From JBMFOH01 sp049969715 [NCBI: bacterium] (GTDB lineage: Bacteria; DUMJ01): a stretch of DNA of 36,600 nt. The position numbers and the translations under genes were made by a program. A model generated the notes under the pieces. It worked only from the letters and a program-made list of their open reading frames with translations. It searched no databases and was not told the origin of the DNA. Position 1 is the first letter of the stretch. Each line of letters begins with the position of its first letter. Of this stretch, positions 24,285-32,899 are shown piece by piece. The stretch is from contig JBMFOH010000004.1 of the NCBI GenBank assembly GCA_049969715.1, positions 1 through 36,600 on the forward strand. The letters run 5' to 3'.

Positions 24285-26317
24285 AGCGTTATAACTCCAA
24301 TATTTTCTAATCTTAACGTTCTATCTATCTCATTATAAGCCAAAATGGATATCTGAGGGAAAAATCTTTCTAACAGTCTCTTTAAAGGTAACCTCAGCTG
24401 GGAAGAAGTTACTATTACAGGTTGAAATCTCTTCTTAGTACTCTCTTCGATTAATATACTGGTTTTGTTTATAAGGTTTTGCCAAGATTCAGGGTCTAGA
24501 GAAAGGACAGTTCCTTGATCTGTTTTAAATAGGTTTGATGCAAGTTTCTCTTCTGTCTTAGGGTCTATAAGTATAACAGGCAGTACCTCACCTGAGGTAG
24601 CCCACTCTCTACTTATTATCCTTCCTAAGCCTTCTCTAACCCTCTGAAGTATTATTTCTAAATCCTTCGTTACTCTAGCAGTATCCGAGGCTATCTCTAA
24701 TATTGTTACCAGATCTCTTAGTGGAACCCTCTCTCTAAGTAGGGCTTGAAGGAGTCTCTGTATCTCACCAAGGGAGAGTTGACTTAAGGCATCATCAGCC
24801 ACAGCAGGATAATCTTCTCTTATCACATCTATCAACCTTTGGACATCTTGACGGGTAAGGAGTTCATCGCCATACTGTTTTATTACCTCTGTAAGGTGGG
24901 TAGCAATAACACTAGACCCCTCTATCACTGTATAACCTTTCCCCTCTGCTAGATTTCTAGCCTCTATTGGGATCCACCTGGAAGGAAGGCCAAAGATCGG
25001 CTCTTTAGTATCTATACCTTCAACCTTTAATCCTTCAGGATTTATTACCATAACATATCCAGGGATTATCTCTCCCTTTGCAACTTCTACTCCTCTTATC
25101 TTTATAATATAACTATTAGGCCTTAGTTGTATATTATCCCTTATCCTTATAGGAGGGACAATAATACCTAATTCCTGAGCAATCTGCCTTCTTACCATAG
25201 TAATCCTCTCAAAGAGGTCTCCACCTTGGGATTTGTCAGCTAAAGGTATCAAACCATAACCTATCTCCAATTCCATAGGATCAACCGTTACTAAAGGCAT
25301 CACAGACTCTATGCTCTTACCAGAAGGAGTTCCCTTCTCTTTCATCTCTGGCTCTTTAGATGGCACCCTACTGAGAAGATAGGAAGAGCCCCCCATAAGA
25401 AGTGCAAATAGGAGAAAGATAAACTTAGGTAATCCAGGTATAATACCTAAAGCTAAGAAGACCCCTGCTAGTATACCCATCACTTTAGAGCTAGAGAATA
25501 CCTGTTTTGTAAAATCTTTTCCTAGATTTTCTTCTGATGCACTTCTTGTAACTATAAGTCCAGTGGCAGTAGAAACTAAAAGAGAAGAGACCTGGTTTAC
25601 AAGTCCATTTCCTACAGTAAGTAAAGCATAAGCCTGCAAAGCTCCCTGAAAGTCCATCCCCCTTTGCAACATACCGATAAGCCATCCTCCCAGGAAGTTT
25701 ACAGCAGTAATAATAATAGCAGCTACTGCATCACCTCTTACAAACTTACTGGCACCATCCATAGCCCCATAGAAGTCTGCCTCCTTTTCTATCTGCCTTC
25801 TTCTATTTCTTGCATCTTCTTCTGTAATGAGACCTGCATTTAGATCTGCATCAATACTCATCTGCTTTCCTGGCATAGCATCTAGGGTAAATCTAGCTGC
25901 TACCTCTGCTACTCGTTGAGTCCCATTGGTAATAACTACAAATTGGATTACTATAAGGATGAGAAATATCACAAGTCCTACTATATAATTTCCTCCAACT
26001 ACAAATCTACCAAAGGCATTGATTACCTCTCCTGCATATCCATTCAAAAGTATAAGTCTAGTAGCTGAGATACTTAAAGCCAATCTAAAGAGGGTAGCAA
26101 AGAGAAGTATAGAGGGAAAAGTAGAGACCTCTAATGCTTCTTTTACATATATGCTTATCAAGAGAAGGGCAAGAGAAAAACTGAGATTGAATGTAAGTAA
26201 GACATCTAAGAAGAAAGGAGGTAAAGGAACTATCATCATAATGACGATAAGGATTATACCTAGAGCCAAAGAGATATCACTATATTTAAAGATACTTCCA
26301 AACCTTAAGCTCTCCAC
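24281..26317 (-). CDS. flhA: Flagellar export gate protein FlhA
   Basis: FlhA forms the nonameric export gate of the flagellar type III system. The 678-residue product has about eight N-terminal membrane helices (about 15-320) and the FHIPEP signature in the cytoplasmic loop (DAMPGKQMSIDADLNAG, then FYGAMDGASKFVRGD), followed by a large cytoplasmic domain. I chose GTG at 26317 rather than ATG 26344: AGGAGGT ends six bases before GTG, and GTG comes one base after the flhB stop, whereas ATG 26344 lies inside flhB without a site. It is required for substrate switching and export. Confidence 0.96.
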   Translation of the reverse strand: MESLRFGSIFKYSDISLALGIILIVIMMIVPLPPFFLDVLLTFNLSFSLALLLISIYVKEALEVSTFPSILLFATLFRLALSISATRLILLNGYAGEVINAFGRFVVGGNYIVGLVIFLILIVIQFVVITNGTQRVAEVAARFTLDAMPGKQMSIDADLNAGLITEEDARNRRRQIEKEADFYGAMDGASKFVRGDAVAAIIITAVNFLGGWLIGMLQRGMDFQGALQAYALLTVGNGLVNQVSSLLVSTATGLIVTRSASEENLGKDFTKQVFSSSKVMGILAGVFLALGIIPGLPKFIFLLFALLMGGSSYLLSRVPSKEPEMKEKGTPSGKSIESVMPLVTVDPMELEIGYGLIPLADKSQGGDLFERITMVRRQIAQELGIIVPPIRIRDNIQLRPNSYIIKIRGVEVAKGEIIPGYVMVINPEGLKVEGIDTKEPIFGLPSRWIPIEARNLAEGKGYTVIEGSSVIATHLTEVIKQYGDELLTRQDVQRLIDVIREDYPAVADDALSQLSLGEIQRLLQALLRERVPLRDLVTILEIASDTARVTKDLEIILQRVREGLGRIISREWATSGEVLPVILIDPKTEEKLASNLFKTDQGTVLSLDPESWQNLINKTSILIEESTKKRFQPVIVTSSQLRLPLKRLLERFFPQISILAYNEIDRTLRLENIGVITL

Positions 26318-26318
26318 T

Positions 26319-27371
26319 CTAAGACCTCCTTCTCCTATATACATATGCTAGGACTTCAGCTACTGCCTGATAAAGTCTCGGTGGAATTTCATCCCCAATC
26401 TCTACAAGCTTATAAAGCATCTGGGCTAAAGGAGGATTAACAATAATGGGAATATTCCATCTTCTTCCTTCAGCCTTTATCCTTTGAGCCATAAGTCTTG
26501 CACCCTTAGCTATCACAACAGGAGCCTTCATAGATTTCGGTTCATATCTCAAAGCTACAGCATACTCGGTAGGATTAGCCACAATCATATCAGCCTTCTT
26601 AACTTCTTGCATCATTCTCCTTGTAGCAAGTTCTCGCTGTTTTTGCTTTATTCGACTTCTAATCAATGGGTCTCCTTCTGTCTCTTTCAACTCCTCCTTT
26701 AACTCCTCCTTTGTCATCCTTATACTTGACTCAAATTCTCGTCTCTGAAATAGATAATCAGCCAAACCTAATGCTAATAGAAATATCCCTGCCTGCTGAG
26801 AAAAACGCAATATATTACCTATTATAAACTGAGGGGTATCAGGAAGAGGAACCTTCCAGAGGGAGAATATATCCTTCTGCATACCTAGGACAAAGCTATA
26901 CCCTAAAACCCCTAAGATAGCTATCTTTGCAATAGACTTAAGTAATTCTACTAATGACCTTTTAGAAAATATCCTCTTAAATCCTGCCAAAGGATTTATC
27001 CTTGATAGTTCTGGTGTAATGGCGCTAGAAGAGAATAAAAATCCAGTTTGAGCAAAACCAACCAAAAGACTTACTATAAAAACTACTCCTAGGATAGGTA
27101 GGAGGATAATAACAAATTGGTAGACTATATCCTGAATAATCTTTCTAGTTGACTGCACAGTAAGACTAAAGGTACTCATATGCCCAAGATATCTTACTAG
27201 CATACCGCTAAACTGGGTATACATAGTATGCACCAGAGAGCCTATTACCGTTATTCCTGCTACAAAGGTAATGGCAGATAGTAACTCTAAACTCTGAGCA
27301 ACCTGTCCTTTCTTTCTAACCTCTTCTCTTCGTCTAGGAGTCGCTTGTTCCGTTCTCTCGCCATCAGGCAT
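26319..27371 (-). CDS. flhB: Flagellar export switch protein FlhB
   Basis: FlhB switches export from hook to filament substrates after self-cleavage. The 350-residue product has about four membrane helices (about 30-210) and a cytoplasmic domain with the cleavage motif in IVANPTEYAVALRY (N266-P267-T268-E269). The usual motif is NPTH; here position 4 is Glu. Asn and Pro, which drive cleavage, are kept. The ATG follows fliR closely (1 base gap). The family call is strong. Confidence 0.96.
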   Translation of the reverse strand: MPDGERTEQATPRRREEVRKKGQVAQSLELLSAITFVAGITVIGSLVHTMYTQFSGMLVRYLGHMSTFSLTVQSTRKIIQDIVYQFVIILLPILGVVFIVSLLVGFAQTGFLFSSSAITPELSRINPLAGFKRIFSKRSLVELLKSIAKIAILGVLGYSFVLGMQKDIFSLWKVPLPDTPQFIIGNILRFSQQAGIFLLALGLADYLFQRREFESSIRMTKEELKEELKETEGDPLIRSRIKQKQRELATRRMMQEVKKADMIVANPTEYAVALRYEPKSMKAPVVIAKGARLMAQRIKAEGRRWNIPIIVNPPLAQMLYKLVEIGDEIPPRLYQAVAEVLAYVYRRRRS

Positions 27372-27372
27372 A

Positions 27373-28146
27373 TTAAGCGAAACCTCTTATAATAGAGAGT
27401 AGATTTCTAATCAAAAATGGAACCTCTCTGTTCAATACATCCGGAATACTGCTAATGAGTATAGTTAAGGCTAAAAACGATAGTCCTGTCTTTAGAGGGA
27501 GTCCAATAATAAATACATTTATCTGAGGAACCGTTCGAGCTATTATACCTGTTATTATATCTACTAGGAGAAGAAGGGTTATAATTGGGGCTACAAACCT
27601 CAATGCAACCTGGAAGGTAAAATCCCCTATAAGCTTAAAGGCATAGAGTAGGACAGACCCTTTTAAAACTATATTACCTAAAGGAACTAGATTAAAACTG
27701 TATCCTATCCCCTCGATAAACGGAACATACCATCCTCCCACCAAAAAGACAAGCATACTAGAGACAAAAAGAAAATCTCCTATAGGAGAACTTTGAATCT
27801 CAAATGATGGATTAATAACATTAGCTAGACTCAATCCTACTTGGAAATCAATGATCTGCCCTGCTATCTGAAAGGCAAAGAAAACTAAGGAAGTAAGAAA
27901 TCCTATAATTATACCAAGTATAAACTCTTTTATAGAAAAAAGAGCCAATAGGGTCAAATCTGGCATATCCTTTAGAGAATAGAGCTGAGAAAAAGCAAGA
28001 CTTATAGCTATTGCAAAAGATACCTTGGCATAGGCAGGAACCATCCTACTACTTATAGGTTGAAAGGTAAAGATAAAGCCTGCAACACGAATAAATATTA
28101 AGAGAAAACTAACAAACTGTAGAAGGGAGATACCAAATATATTCAT
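27373..28146 (-). CDS. fliR: Flagellar export protein FliR
   Basis: FliR is part of the FliP5Q4R1 export core. The 257-residue product is almost wholly hydrophobic with about six membrane helices and begins MNIFGISLLQFVSFLLIF. FQPISSRMVPAYAKVSF and FQIAGQIIDFQVGLSLANVI are family segments. Its ATG overlaps the fliQ stop (ATGA), so the gate components are translated together. Confidence 0.95.
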   Translation of the reverse strand: MNIFGISLLQFVSFLLIFIRVAGFIFTFQPISSRMVPAYAKVSFAIAISLAFSQLYSLKDMPDLTLLALFSIKEFILGIIIGFLTSLVFFAFQIAGQIIDFQVGLSLANVINPSFEIQSSPIGDFLFVSSMLVFLVGGWYVPFIEGIGYSFNLVPLGNIVLKGSVLLYAFKLIGDFTFQVALRFVAPIITLLLLVDIITGIIARTVPQINVFIIGLPLKTGLSFLALTILISSIPDVLNREVPFLIRNLLSIIRGFA

Positions 28147-28415
28147 CTTGGCAAGACTCCTCCCATCTGAGTAAATATATTCCTAGAATAATCAACTAAG
28201 GTATTAAGCATCCATCCTCCTAAGATTATTAAGACTATGAATACTATCAGTATCTTAGGAGCAAAAGCCAATGTCGCCTCGTGGATTTGAGTTAAAGCCT
28301 GGAATAGGCTTATAAGTATCCCTACCACAAGGCTTACAATCAGTACCGGCCCTCCTACCAACATTATTGTAGTTAAAGCATTCTTTATAATAGATAACGC
28401 TTCTCCTATACTCAT
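28143..28415 (-). CDS. fliQ: Flagellar export protein FliQ
   Basis: FliQ is the 90-residue, two-helix subunit of the export gate. The sequence shows GGPVLIVSLVVGILISLFQA and THEATLAFAPKI-type features (QIHEATLAFAPKILIVF), typical of the family. It starts 13 bases after fliP ends and overlaps fliR by 4 bases. Identification is secure from motif and position. Confidence 0.95.
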   Translation of the reverse strand: MSIGEALSIIKNALTTIMLVGGPVLIVSLVVGILISLFQALTQIHEATLAFAPKILIVFIVLIILGGWMLNTLVDYSRNIFTQMGGVLPR

Positions 28416-28428
28416 CCTATTCCTTGTT

Positions 28429-29205
28429 CTAATGAAAACTCTGTACTAAAGAACCAACTACAAGGTTCCATCCATCAACAAGAACAAACAGTAAAAGCTT
28501 AAATGGTAAAGAAATCATTACTGGAGGTAACATAAGCATCCCCATTGCCATAAGGATACTTGCTACTACCATATCTATCACTAAAAATGGCAGATAAAGC
28601 ATAAAACCCATTTGGAAGGCAGTGGTAAGTTCGCTGATCATAAATGCAGGAATAAGTACATATGTAGGTACATCATTTCGGGTATTTGGTCTCGGAATCT
28701 TTGATAATTTTACAAATAGAGCAATATCATTTTCCCTTGTCTGATTAAACATAAACTCTCTCAAGGGCTTTATACTTCTATTTAGTGCCTCCTGAAAAGA
28801 TATCTCTCCTTTTATGTATGGATTCCAACTAACCTTTTCTATGGCAGAAAATGTAGGCATCATAGTAAATAATGTCAAAAATAAAGCCAATGCCACTATT
28901 ACCTGACCTGGAGGAATCTGTTGAGTTCCCAAAGATGCCCTAAGAAAACTCAAAACTACTATAATACGGGTAAAAGATGTAACCATTATAGCTATAGAAG
29001 GTGCTAAAGAAAGTATAGTAAATAACCCTAGTAGTTGGAGGGTGCTAGCAACATCCTGTGGTTTAGTGGATGGGTTTATACTTAAATTAATACCAGGGAG
29101 CTCTTGAGATCTAGCTATGCCAATACCTAAAAGAAGAGGGACTATTATCTCAACTATTACCAAGATAGTCTTATAGGTTATTATCTTCTTTCTCTTTTTT
29201 CTCAT
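28429..29205 (-). CDS. fliP: Flagellar export protein FliP
   Basis: FliP forms the pentameric pore of the export gate. The 258-residue product begins with a basic N-terminus and a cleavable signal-like helix (about 10-32), then four membrane helices with the signatures SFTRIIVVLSFLR, RASLGTQQIPPGQVIVALAL and PAFMISELTTAFQMGF. It overlaps fliO by 35 bases. The length is normal and the family call is secure. Confidence 0.96.
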   Translation of the reverse strand: MRKKRKKIITYKTILVIVEIIVPLLLGIGIARSQELPGINLSINPSTKPQDVASTLQLLGLFTILSLAPSIAIMVTSFTRIIVVLSFLRASLGTQQIPPGQVIVALALFLTLFTMMPTFSAIEKVSWNPYIKGEISFQEALNRSIKPLREFMFNQTRENDIALFVKLSKIPRPNTRNDVPTYVLIPAFMISELTTAFQMGFMLYLPFLVIDMVVASILMAMGMLMLPPVMISLPFKLLLFVLVDGWNLVVGSLVQSFH

Positions 29206-29458
29206 AATCTAAAAATTCCTTCAATAACACTATATTATTGGGGCTACACCCTATAAGAAAATACTCATCCCTAAATCTTACTATATGGAGAGAGACATTT
29301 GTTCTCAAGTAGAGCCCTTCTATATGCCTAAGTTCTTTTGCCGGTAATCTTACCCAAGGGAGTTTCCTGTTTTTTAACATCCACCACACAAGAAAAAGCA
29401 AAGCAAGAACTATACATAACGCAAGAAAGAACTTAAAGACTAAATAAGGAGAAGACAT
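29171..29458 (-). CDS. fliO: Flagellar assembly protein FliO
   Basis: FliO aids assembly and stability of the FliP pore. The 95-residue product has one membrane helix near the N-terminus (about 5-27) and a small cytoplasmic domain with LRTNVSLHIVRFRDEYFLIG. FliO is poorly conserved, so the call rests on size, topology and position just before fliP and after cheY. The gene follows cheY by one base and overlaps fliP by 35. Confidence 0.82.
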   Translation of the reverse strand: MSSPYLVFKFFLALCIVLALLFLVWWMLKNRKLPWVRLPAKELRHIEGLYLRTNVSLHIVRFRDEYFLIGCSPNNIVLLKEFLDYEKKEKEDNNL

Positions 29459-29459
29459 C

Positions 29460-29822
29460 TCAACCGACCACTTTTTTTACTGCCTCTAATACCCTGTCAG
29501 GTTGGAAAGGTTTTACTATGAAGTCTTTAGCTCCTGCTTGTATAGACTCTATAACCATCGCCTGTTGCCCCATAGCACTACACATTACAATCTTTGCCTC
29601 TGGGTCTATCTTTCTTATCTCTTTTACTGCCGCAATACCATCCATCTCTGGCATCGTAATGTCCATAGTAACCAGATCTGGTTTGAGCTCCTTATACATG
29701 GTTACCGCTTCCAATCCGTTTGATGCTTCTCCTGCTATTTCATATCCATTTTGAGACAGGATATTTTTTAACATCATACGCATAAAAGCTGCATCATCTA
29801 CAATAAGAACTCTCTTAGCCAT
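29460..29822 (-). CDS. cheY: Chemotaxis response regulator CheY
   Basis: CheY-P binds FliM/FliY and changes motor rotation. The 120-residue single receiver domain has the acidic pair Asp9/Asp10, phosphoacceptor Asp54 (VTMDITMPEMDG), Ser82 and Lys104 (DFIVKPF), all intact. The start is taken at the second ATG (29822, MAKRVLIVDD), because GGAGG lies six bases before it while it directly abuts the first ATG at 29828. It is embedded between fliY and fliO, the order typical of Firmicutes. Confidence 0.96.
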   Translation of the reverse strand: MAKRVLIVDDAAFMRMMLKNILSQNGYEIAGEASNGLEAVTMYKELKPDLVTMDITMPEMDGIAAVKEIRKIDPEAKIVMCSAMGQQAMVIESIQAGAKDFIVKPFQPDRVLEAVKKVVG

Positions 29823-30735
29823 TTTCATCCTCCATCTTTTTTTCTGGATTTAAGATCTCAGTAATACGTACACCAAAATTTTCGTCAATTACTACCACTT
29901 CACCTTTGGCTATCAATTTACCATTAGCCAAAATATCTACAGGTTCTCCTGCCAATTTCTCTAATTCTATGATAGAACCTGGAGACAAGACAAGTATGTC
30001 CTTTATAAGCATTTTTGTTCTACCTAATTCTACTGAAACCTGTATAGGGACATCTATAAGAAGGTCCAAATTACTAGCTGGTTCCTTAGGTTTAGAAGCA
30101 ACTAATGGCTGAAAATTCACAGGCTGAACGGAAGAAGTCCCTTCTAGCTTAGGATTATTATCTGTAGTATTTTTAAGTTGTAGATCGGGGGCAACAGCAG
30201 AAACTCTAGGCAATAACTTCTCCTCCGAATCCTTTCCTATAAATTGGAAAAGCTCACTGTCAGGCTGTCCATCTATTTTAAAGAGGTATCTAAAGCAGGT
30301 TACATCCTTATTGAATATAATTTCTCTGTACTTATCATCTAGAAGACGGAGTTCCGTGGGGGTTATCTGGAGTTTCTTCTTCATCACTTCCGACAAAGAT
30401 AGAGTAATGGTCCCTATCATCTGACTAAATGCCTCAGATAGAGCACTCATAGAAAGTTCGTTAAACTCTTTCAAAGGGGTTTCTTCTCCCATCATAAGGG
30501 AAGCAATCAAAAGGGCGACATCTCCATCTAACAGGAATATTAGCCTACCCAATTCATTGATATCGGTACTCACTACTATGTAAGATCTATCAGAGATAGA
30601 AGATTTTATCTTCTCTATATCCTCCCTCTCTATATTATTTATTATTACGTCCTTTCCAATAAGGGCAGAAAGTGTGGTACCTGAAGTTTTTAGAGCAACC
30701 ATCCATATCTCTTCTATGCTCTTTACCGTTCCCAT
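29815..30735 (-). CDS. fliY: Flagellar switch protein FliY (FliN with CheC-like domain)
   Basis: FliY joins a CheC-like N-terminal domain (about 1-190) to a C-terminal FliN/SpoA domain (about 220-300; LLIDVPIQVSVELGRTKM) of the C-ring. The 306-residue length fits FliY rather than short FliN. The first active-site motif is missing (IEEIWMVALK where E-x-x-N is expected). At the second, Glu101 is kept but Ser104 stands where Asn is normal (SEAFSQMIGT). Both phosphatase sites therefore look defective, and the domain is probably structural. A linker rich in Pro, Ser and Lys joins the domains. It overlaps cheY and follows fliM by 3 bases. Confidence 0.93.
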   Translation of the reverse strand: MGTVKSIEEIWMVALKTSGTTLSALIGKDVIINNIEREDIEKIKSSISDRSYIVVSTDINELGRLIFLLDGDVALLIASLMMGEETPLKEFNELSMSALSEAFSQMIGTITLSLSEVMKKKLQITPTELRLLDDKYREIIFNKDVTCFRYLFKIDGQPDSELFQFIGKDSEEKLLPRVSAVAPDLQLKNTTDNNPKLEGTSSVQPVNFQPLVASKPKEPASNLDLLIDVPIQVSVELGRTKMLIKDILVLSPGSIIELEKLAGEPVDILANGKLIAKGEVVVIDENFGVRITEILNPEKKMEDENG

Positions 30736-30738
30736 AGA

Positions 30739-31725
30739 TTACTCACCTCTTGGGATATTTTCTAAAATTTTCACTCCTATCTTCTTACCAACAGTCCCTG
30801 GCCTTCCCAGATACTTTGGCTGGTCTCCTACCTTTACTACTAGAGGGTCCATAACTAAAGTCTCTAATTTGATTATATCTCCTACCTTTAAGCTCATCAA
30901 CTCCCGAAAAGAGATATCTGCTACTCCTAGTTCTACTGTCACAGGGACCATTATATTTTCTAGACGTCTCTTTATCTGCTGTAGAACCTCTTCCTGTCTA
31001 GAGGTCCTACGAGAAAACCATTGTCTAGCATTTAATTTTGGAAGAATCGCTTCTAACATCTCACTCGGCAAGCAAAGGTTTATAAGTCCACTTGTCCCTT
31101 CTCCTATCTGAAGAGAAAAAGACAGTAGTGCTATTACTGAGGAAAATGGGACAATCTGTTGAATAAACTGAGGATTCGTTTCTATTCCTGATCTTACGGG
31201 CGAGGTCTTTATAATTGAACCCCATGCCTCTCCTAGTAACTCAAGGATATGGTCGACTATATCCTCTAATATGCTCATCTCTATATCTGTTAGATCTCTG
31301 TTCTTCTTTATCCCCTTTCCTGGACCCCCTAACAGTCTATCTATCATACTAAATATAATAATATTACTCATTTCTAATAAAGCAGTTCCACTTAAAGATT
31401 CCATAGTATATATAACAATAAATGAGGGAACGGGAACACTTTGGATGTATTCACCGTATGGAAGTTGATCTACCCCTGCTATATTACAATGGACCACCGT
31501 TCTTAATCTACTTGAGAGATACAGTGAAAGAGACCGAGAGAATGTCTCATGAAGCATCTCCAAGGTTCGTAACTGTTCTTTAGAAAACTTATTAGGTCTC
31601 CTAAAGTCATAAGGTTTTATCTTACGTTCCTTAGTCTCCTCTTGTATCTCTTCTACCTTTAACTGCCCAGCAGAAAGAGCAGAAAGTAAAGTATCTATTT
31701 CTTCCTGGGAAAGGATCTCTGGCAT
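30739..31725 (-). CDS. fliM: Flagellar motor switch protein FliM
   Basis: FliM is the CheY-P target in the C-ring. The 328-residue product begins with the CheY-binding peptide ILSQEEIDTLLSAL (4-17), then a CheC-like middle domain (about 45-235) and the SpoA domain (about 245-320). The ATG has AGGTGAG as ribosome site. It sits between fliL (8-base gap) and fliY, the common Firmicutes/Thermotogota order. Confidence 0.96.
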   Translation of the reverse strand: MPEILSQEEIDTLLSALSAGQLKVEEIQEETKERKIKPYDFRRPNKFSKEQLRTLEMLHETFSRSLSLYLSSRLRTVVHCNIAGVDQLPYGEYIQSVPVPSFIVIYTMESLSGTALLEMSNIIIFSMIDRLLGGPGKGIKKNRDLTDIEMSILEDIVDHILELLGEAWGSIIKTSPVRSGIETNPQFIQQIVPFSSVIALLSFSLQIGEGTSGLINLCLPSEMLEAILPKLNARQWFSRRTSRQEEVLQQIKRRLENIMVPVTVELGVADISFRELMSLKVGDIIKLETLVMDPLVVKVGDQPKYLGRPGTVGKKIGVKILENIPRGE

Positions 31726-31733
31726 ACTCTCAC

Positions 31734-32153
31734 CTATTGCACTACCATATCGGTAAATAATATATTCTTAACTATATTTGCAGATAACACCGAATTAAGC
31801 TTCTGCACAATTCTTAACTTCACCTGTTCTACTCCTCCGGGAGTAGAAAGTTCGTCCACCCTAGTGCCTTTAAAGACCGCTATAATCTCATCCCTTATCA
31901 TAGGGATATTAGAATCAACTATTTTAGCAGCATTTCTATCGGTTACTTCAAGGACTATAGAAACCTTTATATAGTGAAATCCTCCCCCATCCTGCACTAT
32001 ATTGGTAAGTATCTCCTTATTAAGAGGCACAAGTACAGGTTCCACCTTTTTAGGTGTGGTATCTCCCTTCTTTACAAATTGGAGCACCACAAATACTCCT
32101 CCCACTGCTATAATTGCTACTATAGCTATTATAATAACCAGCTTCTTGTTCAT
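31734..32153 (-). CDS. fliL: Flagellar basal-body protein FliL
   Basis: FliL surrounds the stator and helps torque generation. The 139-residue product has one N-terminal membrane helix (about 5-27) and a periplasmic SPFH-like domain containing NIVQDGGGFHYIKVSIVLEV and the C-terminal VKNILFTDMVVQ. Its ATG overlaps the motB stop (ATGA), consistent with stator partnership. Confidence 0.92.
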   Translation of the reverse strand: MNKKLVIIIAIVAIIAVGGVFVVLQFVKKGDTTPKKVEPVLVPLNKEILTNIVQDGGGFHYIKVSIVLEVTDRNAAKIVDSNIPMIRDEIIAVFKGTRVDELSTPGGVEQVKLRIVQKLNSVLSANIVKNILFTDMVVQ

Positions 32154-32899
32154 TTATTCTCTATCACTGCAGGAGATTGTATTGGCGGTTCCCCCTTAGT
32201 AGCTTCCTCTAACAGTACTACTATATCTACCCTTCTATTCCTAGCCCTATGGGCATCACTGTCATTAGGAAAAATGGGTCTAAATTCACCATATCCGACT
32301 GCAGACATCTTTGTAGGATCCAAGCCTACATTCTCTATTAGATATCTCAATACTGTAGTAGCTCTAGCAGTAGACAATTCCCAATTAGAAGGAAATTGGG
32401 GTGTATTTATGGGCCAATTATCAGTATGACCTTCTATTCTTATCTGATTAGGAAGCTTTTTAAGGGCTTTACCTATATTGTCTAATATAATCTTAAAACG
32501 AGGTTTTAAATCTGCTTTTCCTAGGTCAAAAAGGGTGGAATCCTTTATACTTATAACCAATCCTCTTTCATTAATAGAAGTCTGAACTGAACCTTTTAGT
32601 CCTGCCCCCTCTACAATGCTTTGAATCTGATGCATAGCCTCTGTAAGTTGAGCAAGATTTGCTCTCTCTGGACCCATTGTCTCTATAGAGATACTCTGCC
32701 CTCCCGGAAGTATTCCTGTCCCACCTTTAAAGGCAGATTGCAAAGAAATAGCCAACTCTCTAAACCTTGCAGCATCTATACTTGAAAAAGTAAAAAGCAT
32801 AATAAAAAATATCATTATCTGAGTAACCATATCTCCATAGGAGGTCATCCAAAGAGGAGCACCTGGTGGCGGATTTTCAGGCTTTTTCTTTAACGCCAT
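32150..32899 (-). CDS. motB: Stator protein MotB
   Basis: MotB anchors the stator to peptidoglycan and carries the ion-binding Asp. The product (249 residues from ATG 32899) has a basic Pro-rich N-terminus, one membrane helix with YGDMVTQIMIFFIMLF (ion-binding Asp23) and a C-terminal OmpA-like domain with IEGHTDNWPI and LSTARATTVLRYL. A TTG at 32911 gives four more residues; neither start has a well-spaced ribosome site, so ATG is only preferred. Whether H+ or Na+ drives it cannot be told. It overlaps motA by 23 bases. Confidence 0.94.
   Translation of the reverse strand: MALKKKPENPPPGAPLWMTSYGDMVTQIMIFFIMLFTFSSIDAARFRELAISLQSAFKGGTGILPGGQSISIETMGPERANLAQLTEAMHQIQSIVEGAGLKGSVQTSINERGLVISIKDSTLFDLGKADLKPRFKIILDNIGKALKKLPNQIRIEGHTDNWPINTPQFPSNWELSTARATTVLRYLIENVGLDPTKMSAVGYGEFRPIFPNDSDAHRARNRRVDIVVLLEEATKGEPPIQSPAVIENK

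Noticed and set aside
30674-31111. Open plus-strand frame of 145 codons antisense to fliM and fliY
   Set aside because: It overlaps well-supported flagellar genes and has no plausible ribosome site; it is a shadow of the codon pattern.
31974-32429. Open plus-strand frame of 151 codons antisense to fliL and motB
   Set aside because: Both genes on the other strand are clear by motif; the translation has no recognisable domain.
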